Assembly (NCBI RefSeq): GCF_006517175.1
Contig: NZ_CP041186.1
Span: 2,941,001-3,005,000, forward strand
DNA from: Persicimonas caeni
GTDB lineage: Bacteria; Myxococcota_A; Bradymonadia; Bradymonadales; Bradymonadaceae
DNA length: 64,000 nucleotides
Direction: 5' to 3'
The notes under the pieces were generated by a model. That model had not been told where the DNA came from. It did not search any database and saw only the letters and a list, made by a program, of their open reading frames with translations. Below, piece after piece: positions 16,113 through 23,787 of the stretch. Every line of letters begins with the position of its first letter. The stretch's first letter is position 1. A program made the translations under genes and the position numbers.

Positions 16113-17270
16113 ATGTCCCAGACCTCGCTCATTTGCCTGTCGCCGCCCGATCATCGCCTCGACCGCGCGCTGCTCGACGCTCGAGGCGGCTTCGTGTGGT
16201 GGTATGTCGACCTCGTGGACACCTCCGGCAACGGCCTGGTGCTTATCTGGTCGTACGGCCTGCCCTTCTTGCCCGGCTACGCCCAGTCGGCCCGCGACGG
16301 GCGCGCGCCGGCACCGCGTGAGCGGCCGAGCATCAACCTGTCGGTCTACAAAGACGGCGAACTCGACTTCTACCTCCTCCAAGAGCTCGCCCCCGACGAC
16401 GCCACCTGGTCGAGCGACGACGATACATGGTCCTTTGGCGACTGCCGGATGCAGCGCCGCGTCGAAGACGGCCGCGTCTACCTGGACGTCGAGCTCGACT
16501 GCCCCGTCGACGGCTCCGACGAACGCCTGACCGGTCGCATCGAGCTCGACGGCGTCTGCCGACAACCATGCGGTGAAGAGACCCATCCCGGTGAACTACC
16601 CCATCACGATTGGACGCCGCGCGTCGGCCCCGCCACGGGTCGGGCGGATCTGACCCAAGGCGAGCATCACTGGCGGATCGACGGGCGCGCCTATCACGAC
16701 CGAAACGGCGGCTCGGTGCCCCAGCACGATCTCGGCATGGACCACTGGATTTGGGGACGCGTGCCACTCGAAGGCCGCGAGCTCATCTACTACCTGCTGT
16801 GGGAAGAGGCCGACGGCGAGCCGATTTGTCTGGGCCTGACCATCGACGATGACGGACGCACCGAGTTCCTCGAAGACGTGCGCGTCGAGCTCGCCTCGCC
16901 GCGCAAGAATATGGGCGGACTTCGCTGGTGGCCTGCACTCGAACTGTTCCGGGGCGACGAGCCCTGGCTCGGTGTCAGACACCATGATGTGGTCGACAGC
17001 GGCCCGTTTTATATGCGCTATCTCACCGAAGTGACCACGCCGACAGGCGAGTCTGCTCGCGGCGTCGGTGAGCTGTGTGAGCCCGACCGCGTCGACTTGC
17101 ACCGCCACCGCCCGCTGGTGCGCATGCGGGTGCACAACACCGCCGGCGACAACTCGATGTGGTTGCCGCTCTTCACGGGTCCCAAGCGCGGGCGAGTGCG
17201 CCGGCTTCTGGGCTCGTGGTTGAACGGACGGCGCTCCGACGAGAACCGCTCGCCCGGGGGCGCCCGATGA
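16113..17270 (+). CDS. crtC: carotenoid 1,2-hydratase-like protein (CrtC family)
   Basis: About 385 residues with the CrtC/lipocalin-like beta-barrel pattern. GGFVWWYVDLVDTSGNGLVL near residue 30 and GLPFLPGY match the family's WWYvDA...Glt.I...FspyY block, and DHWIWGRVPL in the middle matches the second half. The family hydrates the C-1,2 double bond of an open carotenoid end, giving a tertiary hydroxyl. It opens the crtC-GT-crtD operon and overlaps the next gene by ATGA. The coding sequence contains one dispersed palindrome at 16971-16983. ATG 16113 is preferred to a GTG at 16035, whose extra 26 residues look unlike protein. Confidence 0.78.
   Translation: MSQTSLICLSPPDHRLDRALLDARGGFVWWYVDLVDTSGNGLVLIWSYGLPFLPGYAQSARDGRAPAPRERPSINLSVYKDGELDFYLLQELAPDDATWSSDDDTWSFGDCRMQRRVEDGRVYLDVELDCPVDGSDERLTGRIELDGVCRQPCGEETHPGELPHHDWTPRVGPATGRADLTQGEHHWRIDGRAYHDRNGGSVPQHDLGMDHWIWGRVPLEGRELIYYLLWEEADGEPICLGLTIDDDGRTEFLEDVRVELASPRKNMGGLRWWPALELFRGDEPWLGVRHHDVVDSGPFYMRYLTEVTTPTGESARGVGELCEPDRVDLHRHRPLVRMRVHNTAGDNSMWLPLFTGPKRGRVRRLLGSWLNGRRSDENRSPGGAR
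16971..16983. repeat. GGTGTCWGACACC palindrome inside crtC
   Basis: An exact copy with central A lies within the crtC-like reading frame, encoding part of LGVRHHD (about residue 287). It keeps the reading frame open. Confidence 0.8.
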
Positions 17271-18430
17271 TCGAGACGCTCCTCAGCTGGGAAACGCTCA
17301 TCTGGGCCGCCGGCGCGGGCTTGCCGCTCTTCGCGCTCCTGATGACGCTCTTCAACCTCGTCACCTGGCCGCGAGGCCGGCGGGGCAGCCGTTTTACCGG
17401 GCGCTTATCGGTGCTCATCCCCGCGCGTAACGAAGAAGAGACCATCGAGCAGTGCGTGCGCGCGGCGCTCGAGGGAACCCACCCGGTCGACGAGGTCCTC
17501 GTCTACGACGACCAGTCGACCGACGAGACGCCGGCAATTTTGGCCCGGCTATGCGAGGAGTACGACCAGCTTCGCGTCGTCGAGGCAAAGAAGCTTCCGC
17601 CCGACTGGGTCGGCAAACCCCACGCCTGTCACCGGCTGGCCGAAGCTGCCACCGGCGACGTGCTCGTCTTTGTCGACGCCGACACCTTCTTGCAAGACGA
17701 CGGCTTGGCCCGCATCGCCTCGCTCTTCGAGCGCGTCGACGCCGAGCTGGTCACCGCCGTGCCACGCCAGCAGACAGCGAGCTTCGCCGAGCGCCTCGTG
17801 CTGCCGCTGTTGCACCTGACCTACACCAGCTGGTTCCCGCTCATGCTGGTCTACCGCACCCAAGATCCACGCTTTCTGGCCGCCAACGGCCAACTCTTGG
17901 CCGTCAACCGCGCCACCTATGACGATATCGGCGGCTTCGAGGCCGTGCGCTGCGACGTGGTCGACGACATGGCCTTCTGCCGGCTCGCCAAGGAGGCCGG
18001 CCACCGCGTCGTCTTCGCCGACGGCTTCGAAATGGCCAGCTGCCGGATGTACGAGTCGGCCCGTGAAGTGTGGGAAGGATTCTCGAAGAACCTGTACGAG
18101 GGCATCGGCGGCCACCCCGTCGCCCTTCTGGGCGTGTGCGTGGTCTACTTCACCGCCTTCGTGCTCCCCTATGTGATGCTGGCGACAGCTTTGCTGGGCG
18201 GGTTCGCCTGGATGTTCTGGCCGGCTGCAGTAGGGGTAGGCGCCAACGTCGCGCTTCGCGCCGCCCTGGCCTGGCGCTTTCGCCAGCCCGTCGAGGGCAT
18301 CGTGCTGCACCCGGTGGGCGCGCTGGCGTTGCTGAGTATCGCCTTCAACTCATTTCGCTGGCACGCCAGCGACTCGATCATGTGGAGTGGACGTACGTAC
18401 GCGCGCAAGTCGCGCAGGAGTGAAACGTGA
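17267..18430 (+). CDS. membrane glycosyltransferase family 2, probable carotenoid glycosyltransferase
   Basis: A 387-residue protein with an N-terminal helix, a GT-A domain and C-terminal helices. GT2 motifs are LIPARNEEETIEQC (about residue 50), YDDQSTDET, VFVDADTF (the DxD-type metal site), and a VDDMAFCRLAK acceptor region. The WVGKPHACHRLA segment resembles CruC, CrtQ and HpnB-type transferases that act on isoprenoid lipids. Its position between crtC and crtD, with four-base overlaps on both sides, supports transfer of a sugar to the hydroxyl made by the CrtC hydratase. The sugar donor is unknown. Confidence 0.8.
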   Translation: MIETLLSWETLIWAAGAGLPLFALLMTLFNLVTWPRGRRGSRFTGRLSVLIPARNEEETIEQCVRAALEGTHPVDEVLVYDDQSTDETPAILARLCEEYDQLRVVEAKKLPPDWVGKPHACHRLAEAATGDVLVFVDADTFLQDDGLARIASLFERVDAELVTAVPRQQTASFAERLVLPLLHLTYTSWFPLMLVYRTQDPRFLAANGQLLAVNRATYDDIGGFEAVRCDVVDDMAFCRLAKEAGHRVVFADGFEMASCRMYESAREVWEGFSKNLYEGIGGHPVALLGVCVVYFTAFVLPYVMLATALLGGFAWMFWPAAVGVGANVALRAALAWRFRQPVEGIVLHPVGALALLSIAFNSFRWHASDSIMWSGRTYARKSRRSET

Positions 18431-19992
18431 CGCAATTCGCCATCATCGGAGCCGGCATGGGCGGCTTGTCGTCCGCCATCAGCCTGGCCGCACGCGGCCA
18501 CGAGGTCACTGTCTACGAGGCCGGGCCGCGCAGCGGCGGCAAAGTCGGCATCGCCACCCACGACGGCGTCGAGTTCGACACCGGCCCGAGCCTGCTGACC
18601 CTGCCCGACCTCATCGACGAGGTCCTCGCGCTGGCCGGCACGAGCCTCGAAGCCGAACTCGAGCTTCTTCGCCACGACGTGGCGTTTCGGTACCTGTGGC
18701 CCGACGGTACCGCCCTCGACGTGCATTTTGCGCCCGAGGACACCCGTGAGAGCGTGCGCAAGACGCTCGGCGACAAGGCCGCGCGCCAGTTCGACGACTT
18801 TTTGGGCTACGCCCGGCGCATCTGGGAGGCGGCCGCGCCGAACTTCGTGCTCGGCCCGGCGCCCTCGTTCGGCTCGGTGGTCAAGCTGGGTCTGGGCTCA
18901 CTCGGCAAGATGATGGCCATCGATCCCATGAACACGATGGCCCGCGGTATCGAAAGCCGGGTCAAAGACCCGAAGCTGCGCGACCTTCTCTTCCGCTACG
19001 CCACCTACAACGGCTCGAACCCCTTCGAGGCGCCCGCCACGCTCAACTGCATTGCCTGGGTCGAACTGGGCCTGGGCGGCTGGGGCATCCGCGGCGGCAT
19101 GTACGAACTCGCCCGCGCCATGGAGCGCGTGGCGCGACGCGTCGGCGTCGAGTTCGCGCTCGATTCCTACGTCACAAGCATCGCCGTCGAGGGAGGGCGA
19201 GTGAGCGGAGTGGAATGGGGCTCACCACGGGGGACACAGGGGACTCAGGAGACAGGGAGCGAAGAGGAGACCGACCCCGTGAACGCCGTGCCCTCGGTGG
19301 CGAACCCAGCCTTTGCTCGGGCTGATGCGATCGTGGTCAACGCCGACGTCGCCCACCTCATCGACGACTTGCTCCCCGAGGCGACGAAGCACGACCTGGA
19401 GCCGCCGGAGACTCCGTCGATGTCGGGATGGACGGCCGTTCTCAAGGCCAAGCGTCGCTCCGCCGCCGAGCGCCAACCGCACACGGTGCTCTTTCCCGAC
19501 CACTACGACGACGAATTTACCGATATCTTCGACCACGACCGGCCCCCCCGCGAGCCGACCGTGTACCTGTGCGCTCAAGAGAAGGCGCACGCCCGCGAGG
19601 GATGGGAGAATCACGAACCCATCTTCGTCATGGCCAACGCCCCCGCCGAGCCCGAGCACGGCCCGCGCTCCGAGCAGGTATGGGCAAACCTGCGCGAAAC
19701 GGTCCTCTCGAGGCTCCACCGAATGAATCTCATCGACGCAGACGACGTCATAGTCTGGGAGCGCACGCCGTCAGACCTCGCCTCGCAATTTCGAGGCACC
19801 CGTGGCAGCATCTACGGCGCAGCGTCCAACTCAAAACTTGCCGCTTTCCGGCGTGCGCCTAATCGTATCGATGACGTCCCGGGCCTGTACCTGGCCTCGG
19901 GCAGCGTCCACCCCGGCGGCGGCGTTCCCCTGTGCGTGCAGTCGGGCAAGACGGCCGCCCAGGCGGCGCATGACGATGTAACGAATGGATGA
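18427..19992 (+). CDS. crtD: carotenoid 3,4-desaturase-like (CrtD), with an inserted segment
   Basis: A 521-residue CrtI-superfamily flavoprotein: IIGAGMGGLSSAISLA at the N-terminus, YEAGPRSGGK, and the C-terminal GLYLASGSVHPGGGVP signature. NPFEAPATLNCIAWVELGLGGWGIRGG matches CrtD (hydroxyneurosporene/1-hydroxycarotenoid 3,4-desaturase) better than CrtI. It begins with GTG overlapping the glycosyltransferase stop (GTGA). Residues about 264-296 are a Gly/Thr/Glu-rich insertion encoded by CACCACGGGG-type repeat DNA related to the intergenic element at 33797-33869. The insertion leaves the frame intact. The expected role is to extend the conjugated chain next to the 1-hydroxyl. Confidence 0.85.
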   Translation: MTQFAIIGAGMGGLSSAISLAARGHEVTVYEAGPRSGGKVGIATHDGVEFDTGPSLLTLPDLIDEVLALAGTSLEAELELLRHDVAFRYLWPDGTALDVHFAPEDTRESVRKTLGDKAARQFDDFLGYARRIWEAAAPNFVLGPAPSFGSVVKLGLGSLGKMMAIDPMNTMARGIESRVKDPKLRDLLFRYATYNGSNPFEAPATLNCIAWVELGLGGWGIRGGMYELARAMERVARRVGVEFALDSYVTSIAVEGGRVSGVEWGSPRGTQGTQETGSEEETDPVNAVPSVANPAFARADAIVVNADVAHLIDDLLPEATKHDLEPPETPSMSGWTAVLKAKRRSAAERQPHTVLFPDHYDDEFTDIFDHDRPPREPTVYLCAQEKAHAREGWENHEPIFVMANAPAEPEHGPRSEQVWANLRETVLSRLHRMNLIDADDVIVWERTPSDLASQFRGTRGSIYGAASNSKLAAFRRAPNRIDDVPGLYLASGSVHPGGGVPLCVQSGKTAAQAAHDDVTNG

Positions 19993-20017
19993 GCAGTTCG
20001 AGCTAGTACGAGGTAAA

Positions 20018-20680
20018 ATGATGAAGATGCGCCTCCCGATCCTCCTGTTGTCCCTCGCTGCGGCGGCGCTCGTAGCGCAGGGCTGCGCCACTGGTGACAC
20101 CGCGCGCACCCAACCCGCCCAGACGACCGAGCCGCCGGCCACCACGACGGCCGACGAGCAGATCCCCCCCAAAGAGCGCGCCGCGCTCGAGGAAAAATTC
20201 TGCACCGCGACGCTCGAGCAGCTGCGAAATGATCCCGACCGCCAAGTCCCCGACGACTGCAAAGGGGTCGTCATGCGCCGTACCGAACAGTTCGGCCACG
20301 GCGAAAACAATGGCTATCTGGTCACGGTGATCGTGGGTGAGGACCGCGAGAAGATCGACCTCGGCGCGGTGGTCACTCCTGCCGGCCAAGTCGAGCTGCG
20401 CTCCCTGCAAACCGGCCTGAACCGCGCCGCCGTCCAAGAGGCCGAGCTCGGCATCCGCAACCTGCAGACGAAGATCGACGAATTCTTCCTGCAGAGCGAA
20501 CCGCGCCGACTCCCCGACTCACTCGAAGAGCTCGAGCAACAAAATGTGGTCGACAACCTGCCGACCGACCCATGGGGCAACGCCTACATCTACACCAAGA
20601 AGTCGGCGACAGATTACGAGATTTACAGCGCCGGCCCGGACGGGCAGAAGGGAACGCTGGACGACGTTCGCGTGCAGTGA
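20018..20680 (+). CDS. lipoprotein with GspG-like C-terminal domain
   Basis: A protein of about 220 residues with a lipoprotein signal (LLSLAAAALVAQGC) and a Thr/Pro-rich linker. The C-terminal segment LPTDPWGNAYIY...YEIYSAGPDGQKGTLDD closely matches the C-terminal Ca-binding region of type II secretion major pseudopilins (GspG), but here it is on a lipoprotein without a pilin N-terminus. A single Cys pair (FCTATLEQ and PDDCKG) may form a disulfide. GAGG precedes ATG 20018. It follows crtD by only 25 bp and may be co-transcribed, though no carotenoid link is evident. Function is unknown. Confidence 0.68.
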   Translation: MMKMRLPILLLSLAAAALVAQGCATGDTARTQPAQTTEPPATTTADEQIPPKERAALEEKFCTATLEQLRNDPDRQVPDDCKGVVMRRTEQFGHGENNGYLVTVIVGEDREKIDLGAVVTPAGQVELRSLQTGLNRAAVQEAELGIRNLQTKIDEFFLQSEPRRLPDSLEELEQQNVVDNLPTDPWGNAYIYTKKSATDYEIYSAGPDGQKGTLDDVRVQ

Positions 20681-20686
20681 GTAAGC

Positions 20687-20769
20687 AAAAGAGCTAAAGA
20701 GCTAAAGAGCTAAAGAGCTAAAGAGTAAAAGGGCCAACGCCGACCGGCATTGACCCTTTTGCTCTTTTT
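20687..20769. terminator. octamer repeats plus bidirectional terminator
   Basis: About four and a half tandem AAAGAGCT units (20687-20725) run into a hairpin with arms at 20727-20743 and 20744-20760, followed by GCTCTTTTT. In the minus-strand RNA two C/A mismatches become G-U pairs, so the hairpin is better there, with a CCCTTTTACTCTTT tail. It therefore best serves the minus-strand clpX gene while also lying 46 bp past the plus-strand lipoprotein gene. Confidence 0.72.
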
Positions 20770-20804
20770 GCGTCTCCCTCTTCTACCGGCGCGCCACGAG
20801 CGCG

Positions 20805-22076
20805 CTACGCCGACTTTTTCTCGTACACGAGCATCGGCTTCTCCTTCTTGGTGAGCACCTCTTCGGTGATCACACACTCACGCACGTTGCGCAGGCTCGG
20901 CAGCTCGTACATCACGTCGAGCATGACCTCCTCGAGGATGGAGCGAAGCCCGCGGGCTCCCGTCTTGCGTTTAATGGCCTCGCGCACGATGGCGACCATC
21001 GCCTCGTCCTGGAAGCGCAGCTTGACGCCCTCCATTTCGAACAGCTTCTGATACTGCTTGACGAGGCTGTTCTTGGGCTGCCACAGGATATCGACGAGCA
21101 TATCTTCTGAAAGCTCGTCGAAGGTGACGATGACCGGGAAGCGGCCGACGAACTCGGGGATGAGGCCGAATTTGACCAGGTCGTGGGGACGGGCAAACTT
21201 GAGGATCTCGGAGGTGTTCTCGTCCTTCTTCTTCAATTCCGAGCCAAAGCCCATCTGCTGCTCACCCATGCGCCGGCTGATGATCTCGGTGAGGCCGTCG
21301 AACGAACCGCAGCAGATGAACAAGATATTGCTGGTATCGACCTGGATAAACTCCTGCTGGGGCCGGTTGCGGCTCCCTTCGGGAGTGATCATCACCTCCG
21401 ACGACTCGACCATCTTCAAGAGCGCCTGCTGGACGCCCTCGCCGCCCACGTCGCGGGTGGCCGACGGCGACGAGCCGCCCTTGGCGATCTTGTCGATCTC
21501 GTCGATACACACGATGCCGCGGCTGGCGCGCTCGACGTCGCGGTCGGCGGCGAGCCACAGGTTCTTGATGACGTTTTCGACGTCTTCGCCCACATAACCC
21601 GCCTCGGTCAGGCTGGTGGCGTCGGCGATGGTGAACGGCACGTCGAGCTTTTTGGCCAACGACTGGGCCATCATCGTCTTGCCGCTGCCGGTCGGCCCGA
21701 TCATCAAGATATTGCCCTTGGTCAGTTCGACTTCGTCGTCCTCCTCGTCGAACATGTCGGGCATCTCGAGGGCCAGATCGTCAGCCATGATGCGCTTGTA
21801 GTGGTTGTAGACCGCCACCGAGATGACCCGTTTGGCGCGGTGCTGGCCGACCATATGCTCGTCCAGAAACGCCTTGATTTCTTTGGGACGCATCTCGTCG
21901 AGGCCCTTTTGCTGCTTGGGCTCGCGCTCTTTGTCCTCCTCGATAATCTCGCGGCACAACGACACACACTCGTCGCAGATATGCACCTTGGGACCGGCGA
22001 TGAGCTTGCGCACATCGCGCGCTTCCTTGCCACAAAACGAGCAACGGACCTTGCTATTGGAATCAGTCGGTTTCAT
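20805..22076 (-). CDS. clpX: ClpX-type AAA+ unfoldase
   Basis: A 423-residue ATPase with an N-terminal zinc-binding domain (CSFC...CDEC, residues 12-37), Walker A GPTGSGKT, Walker B IDEID, the pore loop GYVGED and the sensor region LIPEFVGRFPV. The ClpP-docking loop reads MGFG where IGF is usual, so docking is plausible. The RKH substrate loop is altered: SRNRPQQE stands where GRKHPQQE is typical, and the preceding segment (ESSEVMITPE) also differs. No clpP or trigger factor gene is adjacent, unlike the common tig-clpP-clpX order, so this may be a second, divergent ClpX. It ends at the terminator at 20727-20769. Confidence 0.92.
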   Translation of the reverse strand: MKPTDSNSKVRCSFCGKEARDVRKLIAGPKVHICDECVSLCREIIEEDKEREPKQQKGLDEMRPKEIKAFLDEHMVGQHRAKRVISVAVYNHYKRIMADDLALEMPDMFDEEDDEVELTKGNILMIGPTGSGKTMMAQSLAKKLDVPFTIADATSLTEAGYVGEDVENVIKNLWLAADRDVERASRGIVCIDEIDKIAKGGSSPSATRDVGGEGVQQALLKMVESSEVMITPEGSRNRPQQEFIQVDTSNILFICCGSFDGLTEIISRRMGEQQMGFGSELKKKDENTSEILKFARPHDLVKFGLIPEFVGRFPVIVTFDELSEDMLVDILWQPKNSLVKQYQKLFEMEGVKLRFQDEAMVAIVREAIKRKTGARGLRSILEEVMLDVMYELPSLRNVRECVITEEVLTKKEKPMLVYEKKSA

Positions 22077-22263
22077 CTCGGCTCTTATCGGGGGTAATCA
22101 TCTTCTATGCCTTGTCTCATGGATTCAACCAATAACCAACCGCGTTTACTCCAACGAGACAAGCTCCCCCGAATTTGAGTGGAAACCCCCCGGACATGCA
22201 AGCTCTTTTCTCGCCGGCCGCCCCTCAGTGCGAAGTTGGGCGTCAACAGGGCGAGGTTGGGCG

Positions 22264-22833
22264 TCAAAACCGAAAGTCGTAGCCGAGCCCGCCGAGCAAG
22301 AAGCCGCTGCACATCGCGCAGTCGTTGCCCGGGTCCTCGGCGAGCACGCCGGCCTGAGCCAACGTCACCGCCAGACGAAGGGTGTGGCGGCCAAATTGGA
22401 ACCGGTACGCCCCCGAGCCCAGGATGCCTACTGTGGGAGCGACGTTGTCAGCGTCGATTTGAGCGCCCAGATAAGGACCCACGTCCACCTCGAACGCCAG
22501 CCAGTCGAGCAAGAAGAGCGTGCCGCCGATCCCGGCGGACACGCCGGAGTGTGCGGCCAGCGATTCCGCCCCTCCCAACACGCCGGCCACCGAGGCGTCC
22601 GCGCCCACCCATGAGTTTCGCGCCGCCCAATACGTATAGCGACCGGCGAAGGCGCCTCCGGGATCTGATATCGAGCCGGGATAATCGCCAAATACGCCTG
22701 CGGCCACGTCCATCGTGAGTCGTTCGGACTCCGCGTAGCGAGCATCTTGAGCCAGCGCCGGCGGTGACGCAGCCAAACATGCCGTCAGACAACCAAATAC
22801 CAGAGCCCATCGGACCGAAGCCTCTCGCTGCAT
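22264..22833 (-). CDS. small exported beta-barrel-like protein
   Basis: A protein of about 189 residues with a signal peptide (cleavage near ALAQ), then alternating Gly-rich amphipathic strands ending in GYDFRF. A terminal aromatic residue and this pattern suggest an outer-membrane barrel of about eight strands. The Cys pair CAMC lies near the C-terminus. ATG 22833 follows AGGTGAGG, so it is preferred to ATG 22851. A MITE-like element starts 28 bp upstream of this start and may separate the gene from its original promoter. No family was recognised. Confidence 0.62.
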   Translation of the reverse strand: MQREASVRWALVFGCLTACLAASPPALAQDARYAESERLTMDVAAGVFGDYPGSISDPGGAFAGRYTYWAARNSWVGADASVAGVLGGAESLAAHSGVSAGIGGTLFLLDWLAFEVDVGPYLGAQIDADNVAPTVGILGSGAYRFQFGRHTLRLAVTLAQAGVLAEDPGNDCAMCSGFLLGGLGYDFRF

Positions 22834-22860
22834 TTCCTCACCTTGGGGCATTCACCACTA

Positions 22861-23021
22861 GGGCCTGTACGAAAATTAATTTGGTCGCGAATGACGGCTG
22901 AGTTTTGGTCCATTTTTGCCCGTAAAGCCTCGACTTAGCGCTGCTAAGCCTACGTTTTACGAACAAAAATGGCCTCAAAATCAGCTCGCCCTCGCTCGGG
23001 CACATATTTTCGTACAGGCCC
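22861..23021. mobile_element. 161-bp MITE-like element with TA flanks
   Basis: The ends GGGCCTGTACGAAAAT (22861) and its exact complement (ending at 23021) are flanked on both sides by TA, the target duplication of IS630/Tc1-type elements. The whole element is one long imperfect inverted repeat centred on CTTAGC-GCT-GCTAAG at 22934-22948. It encodes no protein and would need a transposase in trans; none is in the window. Confidence 0.8.
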
Positions 23022-23142
23022 TAATCGTTTTCAAACAATCCAGAATTTATCGCATAGGAATCCCCAGCAGGTGCAATCCTCGTGCCTGCGATGCAGAAAG
23101 CGCGCAGACGTGTCGCGCCGGTGGCCAAAAGTTACACAGCAC

Positions 23143-23185
23143 GACACTTGTGTCAGTTTCGGTCACCGAACATGACATATGTGTC
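23143..23185. promoter_or_regulatory. 43-bp dyad with GACAC..GTGTC ends
   Basis: Arms of 21 bases with four mismatches flank one central base. Each end is itself a near-palindrome (GACACTTGTGTC and GACATATGTGTC) with centres 31 bp apart. It lies 54 bp past the DksA-like stop on the minus strand. It may be a weak terminator or paired operator sites for the barrel gene before the MITE inserted. Little else is visible in the gap 23022-23238. Confidence 0.35.
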
Positions 23186-23238
23186 GGTATGGCCCGCCCG
23201 CAAAACCAGTTCGTAGTCCGCGGCCAGACCGACAGCCA

Positions 23239-23643
23239 TCACTCGTACTCGTCCATCATGCCGGGACGAATCTTCGTGCGAGCCTCCTCACGCTCCTGCT
23301 CCTCTTTGCAGTCGATGCACATGGTCGTCATCGGCCGCGCTCGCAGGCGCTTCTCGTTGATCTCCTCTTCGCACGACTCGCAATAGCCGTACTCGTCGTT
23401 GGCGATGCGCTCGAGGGCGTCGTTGATCTTCATGATCAGGTTGCGGTCGCGGTCGGCGAACCGCAGCCGGGTCGACATGCCCTGCTCGTCGGTCGACTCG
23501 TCGAGTGAATCACGTCCACCTTGGTACTGGTCGGAGTCACGAATTTCATTTTGAGCCAATTTACTCTTGTTGATCAGCTCGGCGCGGCGGGCCTCGAGGT
23601 CCTCACGGATCTCTTGGAGTGTTTCTTCGCTGACTGCGCTCAT
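23239..23643 (-). CDS. DksA/TraR-family zinc-finger protein
   Basis: A 134-residue protein with an N-terminal coiled coil (about residues 5-75) and a C4 zinc finger CESC...CIDC with the spacing typical of DksA/TraR. DksA-type proteins insert the coiled coil into the RNA polymerase secondary channel and modulate initiation with ppGpp. The coiled-coil tip region reads RDSLDESTDEQG, where DksA has the catalytic Asp pair DxxDxA, so acidic tip residues are present. GAGGAG lies seven bases before ATG 23643. Cytoplasmic; the gene stands alone. Confidence 0.85.
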   Translation of the reverse strand: MSAVSEETLQEIREDLEARRAELINKSKLAQNEIRDSDQYQGGRDSLDESTDEQGMSTRLRFADRDRNLIMKINDALERIANDEYGYCESCEEEINEKRLRARPMTTMCIDCKEEQEREEARTKIRPGMMDEYE

Positions 23644-23787
23644 CGGATGGCTCCTCGTGGTGTTGAAGTTTACTGCGTCTGCTTTGCGTATTACGCATTG
23701 CATTCGAATCATAGGCACAATGCCGGTGTGGTGAAAGCCGAGTGGCTCAGCCCCACGCAACCCGAGACGCACAGATTGAGACGCGAC

